DNA from: Zhengitettix transpicula
Lineage: Eukaryota; Arthropoda; Insecta; Orthoptera; Tetrigidae
Length of the DNA stretch: 64,000 nt
NCBI GenBank assembly: GCA_037074705.1
Contig: CM073596.1
Span: forward strand, 23,224,001-23,288,000
Direction: 5' to 3'
A program made the position numbers and the translations under genes. Positions within the stretch are counted from its first letter, which is position 1. The number at the start of each line of letters is the position of its first letter. The notes beneath the pieces were generated by a model. It was not told the DNA's origin and did no database searches. It was given only the letters and a program-made list of their open reading frames with translations. This document shows positions 32,641 to 44,990 of this stretch, one piece after another.

Positions 32641-34139
32641 GCTATTGAATTTTCGACTGTTCACTCTCAACGGAACTTTACGAGATCCAAGATCAGTTTT
32701 GATTTAAAATTTAATGACTGTGGTTTATTTAATACTGAGATATTATTGTTCTAGTGCTTCTTTTCTTGAATTCCAGAATAAATGTGCGAAGTAAAGGAAC
32801 TAAATTAATTTAATCAAGGAAAAAAATGTAATTCAAACAGAGGACGTAGTGATGAAACACCGGTCCATTACTTTTTCCTCTCTTTGAATTACCCTCCTAA
32901 CCACTATGATGAAATTAAGCTCACTGTTCACATGTTGTCAAGTACTGATACCATCCCGATTTAAATTCGTGTCGACGTTTTAACAGCCTATTCAAATGCA
33001 TTTGCTTTAACCAACAGTTGGTCAGCATGTTAGAGGTCGACTTCATTCAATATAAAATTTTTCATTTTGCTGGCTAATTATTAAAGTGTACGTCAGTCGA
33101 AGAATTTTACAAGTAAATTTGGTTAAATTGACGTTTCCTTTCAAGTGATTGTTAGACGCAGAGTGTGGCACGACATAAGCGAGCTGAATGGACCCTTTAC
33201 AATGGACACTATCTCTGCCGCTTGTTTTCCCAAGAACGGTCATTTTTATAGCAGCTAATCCAGAGTTCTGGCCCAAATTTTGAGCTACGTTTACGTACAC
33301 AAGAAATGCGCCAACTGTGAGCATAGTCCTCATGCAGTTAGCTCCTCGGTTTTAAAAATAAGTTTCGATTTATGAGCAATATCCAACGACAATAAAACAA
33401 CATTTATAGTGTTACAAAAGTAAAGTAAACTACAGATCAGAATGTAACCTACTCGGTACAGTATAGTGAAGTGGTGACTAGAGGCTATGTTTACGTACCA
33501 CGTGTCGAGGACTAAGAAGACATTTTCCAGCAGAAGGTGGTGAAAAAAAATCCCTAATTAATTCCCAAATGAAGAAAAAACATTAAGAACTTCTGTTATG
33601 CCTGGAAATTTCTACAGATAACATACCAATTCTAGGAAAAAAAATTAGACGATAAGAGGTACGAAATAAACTTATTATTGCAATTAAGTCTATAATTGGT
33701 GGCAACCACAAGGAAAAACAGTTACTGAAATACAACATACAAATCTTTCAGTTGTATAAAAGTAAGTATAAAAAAATACTTCACTGAAACACTATCGCTG
33801 CTGTTACGTTTTTTTACAATTTCAGTCCCTTTTTTACTACATGCTATTTTTCTATCTGCAGAAATAATTAGGCTCTTTCGACCATGAAGTTAATTCCATT
33901 CCGTGGCCTTTGTCTTGTACAAGGTTTGTTTGCCTGCTTATTTCTGTAATAATTCACACTACAGTTTCTATACATGTCGTTAGCATGACCAGGCTCTAAG
34001 CGTATACATTTCATAACTTATATTTTTCTAATGAATCTATCTGTACCTTTATATGGCAGCTGATTCACATATCCATTAATGTTTTCACTAAATTCAGGTA
34101 AGGTATCTCCTTTGACTTCGAACATTTGTACAATTAAAA

Positions 34140-34400
34140 TTTTTTTTTAGAGTAACAGGCTACATGCGGGTAATCCACGTAGGGGCAACTCCCCTTTAAT
34201 AGCATAGGAAGGGATTTTAAAGAGAGGATGCGGAAGGGTAGAGGAAGGTCAAGGGTTAAATATGGCCCCGGGCTATGGTTTAAGGATCCTACCCGGAATT
34301 CACCTAAAAGTGATGAAGGACAAACCCGAAAAAACCTGCATCAAGTTCGTCGGGCAATTGGTACTTGTCCCACGCCCTACCGATGGCGGGAGATGAGTTT
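34140..34400 (-). mobile_element. Family A repeat, 5'-truncated copy A2
   Basis: On the forward strand it starts with a T run, then AGAGTAACAGGCTACATG (the complement of the 3' end CATGTAGCCTGTTACTCT plus poly(A)), and continues through AAGGATCCTACCCGG to CGATGGCGGGAGATGAG. It therefore reads right to left with its 5' end at about 34400. The 5' end lies at the same family position as in A5 and A8. Confidence 0.75.
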
Positions 34401-34696
34401 GTTCCACTCAGATATTATTAATTTTATGTTTACGTAACCCAAAAGAGAGCCCTTAAAAATAGTTCAAAATTTAGTATTAGGTTATTGAACACAAATAAAT
34501 GGAGAAACAAAGCTTATACGTATATATTGTACGAAAAATTTTCTTGCCTTCTCTTTCCTTATTGCTACCCAAGTCATAATACTGAAAGGCTTATATTAAC
34601 ACAACGGAAGAAACTTGAATCCAATTTATGTTTTCCATATTTATACTAAAATATTAAATAGTTGGATGTGACAAATGACTCACTGTCACGGCACTC
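34401..34696. other. AT-rich spacer between two A copies
   Basis: Nothing recognised. It separates the divergently oriented copies A2 and A3, whose 5' ends face each other. Confidence 0.4.
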
Positions 34697-35188
34697 TCAC
34701 ATGTCAAAGCACATGTCAAGGCACAGAGGCACCTCGGCCTGTTTTGAGAGGTGTATGTTCCGGAGTCGCAGACCTTGGGCGTACGGTAAGAGTTGTCCGC
34801 TATGCCTATTGGAATAGTCGGCCAGTTGCCTCCTAAACTGGTCAAGGAACGGACACGGGAAAACTGCGACCCCACAGAAAACGCCTCTCCCGCTATCCGA
34901 AGGGTGTGGGGCAAGTACCCAGATCCCGACCTACCTAATGCAGGTATTCTAGGGTTTGTCCTGCATTTATTTTAGGCGAATGCCCGAAAATAGAGGTTAT
35001 TCTAGGGTTTTCCCTACATCACTTTTAGGCGAATTGCCGGGTAGGATCCTTAAACCATATCCCTTGGCTACATTCCATCTACCTTTCCGCATTCCCCCTT
35101 TCACTCCTTTTCCTATGCTATAAGAGGGGAGTTGCCACTATGTGGATTACGCTATACATAGCCTGTCTACACCTACCCAAAAAAAAAA
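34697..35188 (+). mobile_element. Family A repeat, near full-length copy A3
   Basis: From CACATGTCAAGGCAC through GAGGTGTATGTTCCGGAGTC, GGAATAGTCGGCCAGTTGCC and CCTCTCCCGCTATCCGAAGG to GTCTACACCTACCCAAAAAA. The 3' end is the CTGTCTACACC type shared with A4 and A8. An internal tandem duplication of about 55 bp repeats TTCTAGGGTTTTCCCT...TTTTAGGCGAAT (about 34940-34985 and 34998-35041). Confidence 0.75.
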
Positions 35189-37560
35189 CCTTCAACCTTG
35201 AATTTATATGAGCTAGAAATTGTATTTATGGGCATTACATACACTTGGTTAAATAATTCCAGTTATTTTATCTCAATCTAACGAGTACCTTGATTACATT
35301 TCCCTTATTCACATATCGAATACGGCTTCTTTAAGCAGAATTTGTTTCTCGGCGCGCAGAACTTTGAAGTAAGTGTCAACATCAACGAAAGGCGATGAAT
35401 TATTTGTGCGCTTGAAATAGCTGTTACTCTGCTCAAATAATTGCCGTCCGCGCCTCCTCCTGATCCGATAAGTGAAACATTTTCGCTCGGCGCCAGGATA
35501 AATATTTGTCTGGAATTGCAGCGTTCTTGCATACAAACATTTCCGCTCCTGGGCCATAGTGTCCAGTGTTGACAGTACCTCAGCTCTCTTCAAACATCTT
35601 TCCTTATACATTCTGAGTTAGCAATTTTAAAAGCCACCTACACACAGGTTAACCCGATTTTTCAACGACTCAGACAAATAAATATCTCTTTTAATCAACA
35701 TTCAATTCTAATGTACGAGAGGACAAGTTTCCATTACTCGTAGATATTCCGTAGGCATTGTTACAATCGTTCAAGTGTTCCGGCAGATGAGTAGAGGAAT
35801 TGTTGCAGGGCCATACGATGTACCACGATTACGAAAATATTTCTTTTCATATATCAAACCCGATTTATTAACATTCATTACCAAAATTTAGCCATTTGGA
35901 TCATTATGTTTATCAACTCTCCGAAAATAGTTTATAAATAAGTATATTAATAAAATTATCTAAGTTTGTTAAATTTCTGTGGAAGACAAAATATTGAATG
36001 AATTATATGGATATAATTATTCTATTGTAGTTTTAAATATATATATTTCACGTTTTCGACGTGTTTTACAATATTTTCAATTATTTCGACTGCTTGTTGA
36101 GGATTTACGAACAACAAATTACAGTTTTTAATTATACATTTCTGTTTTCAAGCGAGGCAGGAATATGGTGGAAGCTAAACGACTGTTCTCAATTAAAGAA
36201 CGGCATAAAAATTAATGTTCAGCAGTTTCCCCAGGTACGGAGGAGGAAACAAGGAAACCTTAATTACGCTTTCGGCACGTAAGAAATTAATCCGAAAAAT
36301 ATAGCTGCTTGCAGGCGGAAGGGGAGAAAAGAAACAAGTTTTAATTGCTTCTTGTTGCGAGAACAACGAACAGCATCTACTACTGAAATAGACGTTCATT
36401 TGTCTTTCGTCCTAGCGAGCCTCGTCGTCGTTTGTTTGTTTGTTTGCTTGCTTTTTCTTTCTTTGTTTCTTGCTGCGGTTCCCAGACACCAGGTTTTTGG
36501 CAGATCTGGTTTTTTTACCGCGGTTTTACACAAACACGGGACTCGCACCATTTAGCCCCGCGCTCGAAGGATCGCTCTCAATCACGCGACCAGGTAGGGG
36601 AGCGAAATACATTACTGGCAACTAAGCTCCGTAACTTCACAATAGTGGAATCATTACTGAGATAAAATTGTTCCATAGTCTAACTTTTGACCATAAATAA
36701 GTGTAATAAGAGTAGAAATGGGAGAAATAATAAGGAAATATTAATCAAAAAAGAAAGAAATCATAAAACAGCTCTGTCTGTGTCTGCGTGCAGTAAGGAT
36801 CATCAGTTATGAGTTCCAATCGCTCGACCTTGTTCAGACGTGTACCTAATCACTTCAAGAAGACGAGAGGTTGTCTACGCTTGAAAATCGGCAAATCAGG
36901 CAATAGGACACTTGAACAATAAAATATCTATATGCATCTATAACTCGTATGCATCTGCCAGTCAGTTGTAAGTATTTGAAAAATGTTTTGAACGGCTGAT
37001 CAAATGGTAGCATTTGCTTCTTGGTCGGTGAAAGACAAATTTTAAAAGACTACAAAAGATTCATGACCTTGCATAATAATGTCAAAATCACACTTAGGTA
37101 TCCATGTTTACACCCGCTAGTCTATACCGGTTTGCACCCAAAAAATAATTTCCCTTCTATACGAAGTGCAAAACATGATTAACGAAATATTGGTTTATAC
37201 TTCTAAAATTATGAGATGTCGTAACTTAATATGCGCAAACTGAATCGTAGACCTATGTCAATGTTGATCCTAACAATATATTTAATGTATGACTATTAAA
37301 CTATTATTACCGGAATATACAATCAGCAACTCGTAAGCTATTTTTTTTATTAATTCATTTAACGAAAAAAGTGTCAATATGTATTTATAAATAAATATTA
37401 ATTACAATATCTAACAACTCACCACAAATGTTTAGAGATACTCGAAAGTACTGTAAAGAATTTGGTTACCTGCAACAGAAATGAGAAAGAAATGTCCATT
37501 AGAATACTGTAATAAATACACAGAACTAATTAAATAATAATAATGATAATTACAGAAATT
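35189..37560. other. Unique sequence; open reverse frame at 35309-35611 is unsupported
   Basis: A reverse 100-codon frame at 35309-35611 starts at ATG and is rich in Arg, Lys and Glu, but I recognise no domain and the stretch also looks like a GC-rich conserved element. A (TTTG)n-like run lies at 36430-36447. The rest is AT-rich. Confidence 0.3.
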
Positions 37561-38957
37561 AAGTAATAGTTCTAATAACGCAAATCTTCAATGTCATTAT
37601 CAAATCCGCTCATTTTCCACTAAGCTGGAATCATTCCATGATAGTCATTCTTCCAAATCACCACAACCCTAAATATAATCCAATAAATTATCGACCAATA
37701 AGTCTTCTCCCTAACATATCTAAACGTTTCGAAAAACTTCTGTTACCAAAGCTAAAAACCCAATTATCTCACTTAATCCCCAACATGAAATACGATTTCG
37801 CTCCAAACACTCTTTCCCTCTACTCTTCTACCAAGTCACTGAATACATCTACTCATCATTTGAAAACAAAAAAGTATGTCTAACAGAATTTCTAGACTCG
37901 GAGAAGTACGTGAACTTCTTATTCTCTTCAAACTAAAGCCCCACGTAACATATACTTACTTCTGACTCATTACCAATTACCTTTCTAACCGCTCATTTTT
38001 TATCAAATACAACAACTGTATAACCAAACCAAATCCTTTTCTTACCCTTTTCTCTACACCATCTACACCCACGATATCCCTCAACTCTACAATAGTTTCA
38101 CAGCTATTTTTGCAGACAACGTAGCCAAGTTCCCGACTTTGAAACTGCGAGACTTAATCTTCAAAATTCATTAATTTTAATCAATGCATGGGCTAAGAAA
38201 TTACGAATAACCATAAATTCCAGCAAAGCAACCATCATCCCATTTTCGTTAAAAGAAACACAGTTTGCAAACCATAACTACCCTGACAACTCACCGATAC
38301 CGAATAAATCCGCCCACACATATCTCGGACTAACACTAGACTAAGCTGAACAATGGAGTATCCCAACTAAAACCATTATTAATCTGAAAAACTCCAACAT
38401 CCCTATAAACAAAAAATGTTGATTTACACCTCCCTAATAAAGCCCATCTGGTAATATGCTTCCTCCATTTGGGGAGTTGCGGCTAAAACACTCTTTAACA
38501 AAATCCAAGTAATCCAAAATAAATCCCTTAGAATGATTTCAGGATGTCCTTGGTACTTCAAAAACAACACACTGCATAGTGACCTCAGTATACCTACAGT
38601 CAAAGACACTATAAAAATTCCTTTGATTCCCTCATTAAAAACTCAACAACGCAAACCAATCCATTCATAGCAGAAATTATAACCTCAATTCCTCCAGAGC
38701 CTCAATAATGACGACTTAAAATAAAAAGTCCAGCAGACCTCCTCTACAGAATACGGTTTTAAATTTTATAGGTAATTATACTTAGACCTTAATTCCAAAT
38801 AATTCAATGTAATTTAATACGCGATAATTGTTATCGACAACCTAATGGTTGCAACCAACCGTATGTTGTTACCATGTTAATTTCAATAGAATATTTAATC
38901 ATTAGTATCACAACTGTAAAGTCGCAAGATACAATAATCATAAAAAACAAAAAATAC
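37561..38957 (+). pseudogene. Jockey-clade LINE ORF2 reverse transcriptase remnant with 3' UTR
   Basis: Translation across several frames gives, in order: FNVIIKSAHFPLSWNHSM, then NYRPISLLPNISKRFEKLL (RT motif region 1-2 of non-LTR retrotransposons), SAHTYLGLTLD, NKSLRMISGCPWYF, then NNTLHSDLSIPTVKD and RLKIKSPADLL. This is the conserved order from the RT domain to the C-terminus of Jockey-like ORF2. Many stops and frameshifts, and loss of the FADD-type active site region as an intact frame, show it is dead. The 3' UTR contains TATCACAACTGTAAAGTC near 38906 and an A-rich tail. ORF1 and the endonuclease are absent. Confidence 0.8.
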
Positions 38958-40522
38958 TCGTTACATCACAGACTTATGAAAAGAAAAACAGAATGTTCGA
39001 TGAATTGTTCTTTGGCATCTTTCCTTATCGGAATGCTGTTAATAAATATCATTTTAGTCTTAAGTTGCAGAATACGCCATATTAGATTGCCAGAAAATGG
39101 AATATAAAGTAAAATTATATTTTTCATCTTTTGTGTAAGGCCTTGAAAAGGGTTGATGTTTATTTCATAGATAGGGTTACGCCAATTCCATAAATATTTA
39201 TTAAATTCACATAATTCAAATTTACATCAATATTTGACGTCTGAAACACGTTTCACAATATCTTCGCGCAACTCGAATTAGGATCACTGCTAATATGCAA
39301 GCCCAATGTCCCGGAGGACCTGACTCCAATTCGCACGAAAGGTTAATGACCTAAGGGAATTACCACCCCGTATTAACTGCGACTCAGAATAGCATGTAAA
39401 ACACGTCCAAGGATTCACTGTGAACTTTTAAAACATCTGACTTCATGTTGAGAACGCTCGATTCTCTTTTGGAATTTTGCCGTGATTGGATCGGTAGGTG
39501 TGTATTATAATAGCCGTATCATGTAATGAAATCCTTCACGAGGTAAGGTCATTGCCACTGTAATAGCTCAATCACACACGTACCAACAAGCAGAAATAGG
39601 TTGCAACATTCTGAATTGAATTACCCTAATTCCCAACGGAACTATACATGTTAGAACTATAGGAACATACAGATTTCTTCATATCTGCCCAATAAATAAT
39701 GTTTTGGTAAAGCAATAAGTGCAATATTTCCATACAATTCATCCATGAGGCTGTTACTCTGAAACCATAAATATAATTTCAAGTTGAAGTTATGGAATTT
39801 AAGAATCATATAAGAATGGGTTGTAAAAACAATGTTGCAATTTAAAATTAGGCAACAGTTTGTTAGCATTTATTAAGAAACTAATGAACATCTAATGAAA
39901 TAGTATCTCAAACATGATTTCATTTATTTATCTGTAAAAAATTGTACTGATTTGAACGCGAAATACATAAAGTTTTATAAATCAGGATTATAAAGTCTTG
40001 TTACTCTGAATATGGTAAATTGCGTAATTCCCCTTTACACTCAGCCAATAGAAAATAAAATACGTTTAAAGCTATTAAGCAATGTGTTTCATAAAGCGGA
40101 CATGCAAATGAAGGAATGAAGAATAGATTAAAAGAGAGTTATATTTAGAATACTTTCGTCACATGAAAGCAGCGAGCTGTATCCGACACACCCTCAGAAG
40201 AATTTTATAGTTGTTGACATGAACACTTACTTACAAACCATACTTTAATAATAACAATAACAACAACAGTATATTTTTCGTGCAGCCCGACGACGTTCTT
40301 ACTAATAATAAATGTACGGTTATTGTGAGCTTTTGAATCATATCACTTAATATAACGAAAATTAGAGAAGTTGTTGTTTTATTACCACAACTTTAGTCAT
40401 AATGTTAAAACCTACATACGATTGGACGTTACATAAAAATAAAATAACCCAGCGTTATGTCACCCGATTGCGATAGTTACAGGACGCCTAACAGGACATA
40501 AGCTTAGTGTGCTTCGAGAAGA
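38958..40522. other. Unique sequence, no gene recognised
   Basis: Short frames of 70-77 codons without features. A somewhat GC-rich stretch lies at 39290-39420. Nothing else noted. Confidence 0.35.
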
Positions 40523-40941
40523 AGGTGTAGACAGACTATGTATAGGATAATCCACATAGTGGAAACTCCTCTCTTATAGCATAGGAAAGGTAGTGGAAGG
40601 TAGCCAAGGGTTAACTAGGGCCCCCGGGCTATGGTTTAAGGATCCTATACGGCAATTCGCCTAAAAGTGATACAGGGAAAACCCTAGAAAAACCTGCATC
40701 AGGTAGGTCGGGCGTTTGGAACTTTTCCCGCGTCTTTCCGATGGCGGAAGAGGGGTTTGCAGTGGAGTCGCAGCTTTCCCCTCGCCGTGCCTTGAACGGT
40801 TTAGGAGGCAGCAGGCCGACTATTCCAATAGGAATAGCGAAAACTCTTACGATATGCCCAAGGTCTACGACCCCGGAACATACACCTCTCAAAACAGGCT
40901 GAGGTACCTCGACATGTGAACCTTAGTTCAAAAACCAGAGA
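40523..40941 (-). mobile_element. Family A repeat, near full-length copy A4
   Basis: On the forward strand: GGTGTAGACAGACTATG (complement of the CTGTCTACACC 3' end), AGGGCCCCCGGGCTATGG, ACCCTAGAAAAACCTGCATC, TTTAGGAGGCAGCAGGCCGA, and at the 5' end CTCAAAACAGGCTGAGG. A one-base deletion in GTTTTCGCT joins two frames that are separate in the other copies, giving an 87-codon frame without homology. Poly(A) is absent or lost at its 3' end. Confidence 0.75.
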
Positions 40942-42102
40942 GATGTAAAAAGAATGAGCAACGGTACTGATGTCAGACAACTACTGTATTACGTGCGAGA
41001 AAATTTAAGCACGACGAGGATGGAGCAGGGAGTTCCAGAAACGTCACAATAGCTCTCGAGAGGGGTTCTTCAAATAAAGGACCTTCCCGAAACATAGCGG
41101 GCCGCATTTAGAGCTGACTTCACCTGGTGTCACGCACTTCCTGGCACGCAGCTCGTTACACGCCTCTTCGCCACACGCACACACGCGCGATCGAGGAAGC
41201 GTTCATGAGCGCAATAAGGTTCGCACGTGGGCGAGGCAGTGCACGTGTGAATGAAGACGAGCACACGACGAAGAGGAAAACTCAATTGACCCAGTAATAA
41301 ACTTTTACAGCTCTCACGCACAATCGCAGTTGCTGTTTATCACGTATAAAAGAACTGGAATAGGAAAACTCTTGACAAAGATGAATATCTGAGCTCCGGG
41401 CCGAAACGGTGCCGCTTGTGAAATAAAGCGACACAAAGGAATATAAAAGTTTAGCACTTCGACGTACTTGCATTTTCGCTCCCATTTTCTCTCTTTTTTT
41501 TTTCGTGCCACGTTTTATGCAGAAGGGAGGGGAGGAAAGAAGTTGGCTCTTATTCTAATCATGCGTCCTGAGGGCAAAGTGTTTTATACGTCCTCATTTC
41601 CTTAATGTTACTCGGAAACACCCTGCATGGGCATTATAAAGCACCGTGTATAACTTCACCCCGCGTCAGCGTGAAGATAAATGATGGAGGGATAGCGAAC
41701 TCGTCTGCGGCTTCAAATGACTGACTCAACCGGCATTAGTCTGCAACTGTTACAGAAATATCCTGAAAAACTTTATTCGTTATTTGATGAAAATAATCTC
41801 GGGTTTTGAAGGAACTACAAGTAAGTTTCACAATCCTAAGTTATGATTTGAGCGCCAACTGGGGACGTAGGATTTTTTAATGCTCTTATATGCTACGGAA
41901 ATTACCGGTTATCGAACTCGAACAATGGTTATTGACTAAATCAGAGTATGGTGCAGAATGACGGGTCTCATATAGGGCTGAATACATTCACATACTAGCA
42001 TAATCCAGAAAAATAAGCTATGAGTTGAATTTATATTTTTTCGGTTAATGAAATTGTTTTGATTCAAACTTTGGGAGATATAAGAATAAATACCACAAAA
42101 AA
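40942..42102. other. Unique sequence; CpG-rich stretch at 41080-41530
   Basis: CpG-rich stretch with CGCCACACGCACACACGCGC and several short reverse frames of no known type. Possible promoter or conserved element. The rest is unremarkable. Confidence 0.3.
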
Positions 42103-42336
42103 AACCCTCTCCCGCCACCCGAAGGGACAAGTACCAAATGAAGGTTCTTCTAAGGCGAATGCCGGGTAGGATCCTTAAACTATAGCCCGGGGGCGGTAGT
42201 TAACCCTTGGCTACCTTCCTATACTTTTCCGCATCCCCCCCCCTTTCCGCATCACCCCTTTCAAATCCCTTCATATGCTATTAAAGGGCAGTTGCCACCA
42301 TGTGGACTACCCTCTTGTAGCTTGTTACTCTAAAAA
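42103..42336 (+). mobile_element. Family A repeat, 5'-truncated copy A5
   Basis: Starts AACCCTCTCCCGCCACCCGA, the same family position at which A2 and A8 begin. It runs to CTTGTTACTCTAAAAAG. A short internal duplication repeats CCTTTCCGCATC near 42225-42255. It is followed directly by segment B1. Confidence 0.75.
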
Positions 42337-42350
42337 GAATTTAAAAGAAA

Positions 42351-42550
42351 TTAATATGTATAACCGAAACACTTAGAATTTACTGAGTCGAAAGCTACAG
42401 AGACAGAGTGATAGGTCTACGATGTGAACAATAAAAAAACTTTTTTGTGTCTTCATGAAGCAGTAGTATCAGTTCGTAGTTGCATAGATACGTGCGACCG
42501 CAATCGGTGGTCCAAGGTAACTAGAATAGATTTGTTATTGTTCTTCTTCC
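42351..42550 (+). repeat. Segment B, copy B1
   Basis: About 200 bp from AATATGTATAACCGAAACAC through GTCTACGATGTGAA and TTCGTAGTTGCATAGATACG to TTATTGTTCTTCTTCC. It is closely similar to 58375-58588, in the same orientation and the same position relative to an A copy. Confidence 0.75.
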
Positions 42551-44196
42551 TTCCATCACTCCCATAGTTTCATCTCTTACTGAAAGTATAATTCCACGAT
42601 AACATATTTTACCAATTGTCTCAAAGGGACTATCAACGTAAACGTTAGCGTCGGTCACCTATTTTCCCCAGAAATGCAGCGATAGTAACGTGTACCTACC
42701 GTGGAGTACGTTCCGCTCTAAATCTAATTCTTTAATTCAAATCCTGAATAACTAAATTTCAGAAAAATTTTACTCGTGGGATATAAAATTTAATAAAGCT
42801 TTCCTTTAATATGATAGGGAATAAAAATGGTACACTTTAAAAATAACGAAGAAAAATTGTGATAATGAAATGGAACTGTGGCTTAGGAATTAATTGACGG
42901 AACGTCCGAAATACATTCCTGCTCAAAAGAAACGTCCTTGTAAATTACAAGTTAATATTCAGTCATAAAATTCCATTAACGTGTAAGTACTCGCTTCAAT
43001 TTCCGGACGAAGAAATATCTTATTTTCGTATATTCTCTTGTCGTCGGCAACAGAAATACGATGTTTCTAAAGTGTTTGCAAATGATTCACCTATACAATT
43101 GTCGGTTCGTAAGAAGTAACTCACAAACACAACATTGAAAGTCGAGATATATTACCGACACTTATTTAAAGCTTGAAAAACATGTTTATGACTTTTTCAC
43201 CGCAACGACAGCATTTGAACACGATGATGAGCGATTTTTATTTGCTACGGCCGTCGGAGAAGATTGGCAACACGACGGGTATTTTCAAAATATAATTCGA
43301 GCGTATTGCACGGAGACAGTAGACACGGTAGTAAACGTAGAAGGGGCATAGCAATATTAACACGGAATAACGAGGCCCGCTGTAAACACGACCAGCAGTT
43401 AAACTGCGCCCTGCTCGAGCGGTAATTGTAACAGGGTTTATAAATAATTTCGTCGTTGCGTTGTGCGTGTGGAGGGGGCTGGGGACGTAAAACGTAGGTG
43501 CTAGTCTGACAGCACCGTAAATCGTACGTAACTCCTGAGTTCCGGCCGGACACCTATCTCCAACGCGAGTGCTGCGACAGCAACTTCCATCTCACTACCT
43601 TAGATTCCGCAGTGCATTTCTTTTAATTTACTTATCAAACGCCTTCTCTTTCAACGTCTCCCACTTCCATCATCTACTTTAGAGGAAATCCCATATAGTT
43701 TAACGACAGCAACAATTTTACTTTTAACACTTCTCCTCTCCAAACATACAGCTCTACGTTATCATCCTCACTCAGTAACACGGCGGAACAGAACACAAAC
43801 TGACACCCATTTTGCTCAGGTTAAAGTTTTAAAAAAAATAATTCATGAGAGTGACAGTCACCATCGCTTTATCTGAAATCGATATCATGACAGCACGATT
43901 AAAACGCACAAATTCGCATAGAAATATATCGGCCACTACTGAGGACTGCAACTTACATATTTGGTCCTGAATACCAATCAGGCAATAATGGAAGAGGAAA
44001 CATTTCCAGATAAAATGACAATTTTATGTTGTTTTTAGTTTTTAAAAAACTCGGCCTCATAATGGCTGCGCTCACCAACCCACCAAAGCGACTATGTTCA
44101 AAACAAGTATATTACAAAATAAAAATTATTTATAGCTATTAAAATATCTGATTTTTTAAGTCCATTAAAAAACATTTATAGACACTTAACATACTT
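42551..44196. other. Unique sequence; GC-rich stretch at 43240-43570
   Basis: A reverse 102-codon frame lies at 43245-43553 without recognisable domains. CpG density is high there. No repeat or RNA gene seen. Confidence 0.3.
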
Positions 44197-44412
44197 ATAA
44201 TAGCATAGGAAGGGACACAAATGCAAACGAGGGTTATAGTCGAAGAACCCTGCCTGGAATTCGCCTTAATGTGATGCAGGGAATTATTTACAGAAAAGTG
44301 CATCGATTCTTATCCTACGCCCTTCCGATTACTGCAGGTTAGGTTTACTTTGGTGTCGCAGCATTCCCGACTCCATTCCTCGGCTACATTCGAAGGCAGC
44401 TAGCCGACTTCA
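44197..44412 (-). mobile_element. Family A repeat, eroded internal fragment A6
   Basis: TAATAGCATAGGAAGGGA, ATGCAGGGAATT, ACGCCCTTCCGATTACTGCA and GAAGGCAGCTAGCCGACTT follow the family order on the reverse strand. Divergence is the highest of all copies and the 3' terminus is missing, so it is an old copy. Confidence 0.6.
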
Positions 44413-44669
44413 GTTTTGAAATTTTGTAATTCTATGGAAAAATTCAGTTTCTTGGATTTAAATCCCGGAAATTGGTTAAACAACACACAAAGTATCGAAA
44501 GCTTTCTCAGCCATCGTTATCAGATATGTAATTATAAGATTACAACGCCAATAAATTTGTAATTGAATTTAAGAGATCAGAATTAATACATCTCTACTTG
44601 ATTAATTGAGCTTTCATTACTTGTTTCCCCTTCCTTCTGAAATACTTATTCTATTTCGGTTTGAGATTA
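44413..44669. other. AT-rich spacer, nothing recognised
   Basis: No feature seen. Confidence 0.4.
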
Positions 44670-44990
44670 TGACACTTCGTTGCTTCCACCGAGGCTCAAC
44701 ACCGACACAACGGTAGTAATCTTCAAGTTGGCTGCCGTAAATTCGACAAATTACACAAAGTGTGATGTATTTACATCTTCGGAGGGGGTAGATTTTCAGG
44801 TCAATAGGAGCGCAGGGCGCTTGTTAGTCCGTATTAGAAGCGACTGGCAGTATCCCAAAGAGGTCTGTCTGCGTACTGTCGTAATTAATTGCGTCGTTAA
44901 TTGTGCTCCAATCCCATCCCACCCGTGCATGAAAGGCGTCCAGACGATATCGCGCCATTCTAGCGCCAACGATATATAGCAATTAGAGAA
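44670..44990. promoter_or_regulatory. GC-rich unique stretch with clustered homeodomain-like sites
   Basis: GTAATTAATTGCGTCGTTAA then TTGTGC at 44881-44906 packs three TAAT/ATTA cores in 25 bp. The surroundings are CpG-rich. Forward (99 codons, 44680-44979) and reverse (67 codons) frames are both open, which argues for composition rather than coding. Candidate conserved enhancer. Confidence 0.25.

Larger units (their letters stand above)
27135..34139. other. Long unique stretch without a recognised gene
   Basis: Mixed AT-rich DNA with GC-rich stretches at 27250-27400, 28490-28800, 30290-30600 and 32170-32640. A tandem 2x54-bp repeat lies at 31631-31738 and a C run at 28747-28759. A reverse 96-codon frame at 33043-33333 starts at ATG with a hydrophobic, signal-peptide-like MRTMLTVGAFLVYVNVAQ but has no family match or supporting context. 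No transposon copy from the families described here occurs in these 7 kb. Confidence 0.35.

Noticed and set aside
33043..33333. 96-codon reverse ORF with signal-peptide-like start
   Set aside because: It starts at ATG and has a hydrophobic N-terminus, but there is no homology, no promoter or polyadenylation context and no second supporting feature.
35309..35611. 100-codon reverse ORF rich in charged residues
   Set aside because: No domain recognised. The stretch looks more like a GC-rich non-coding element, and an alternative frame is open too.
43245..43553. 102-codon reverse ORF
   Set aside because: No domain recognised, and it coincides with a CpG-rich stretch where stop codons are rare by composition.
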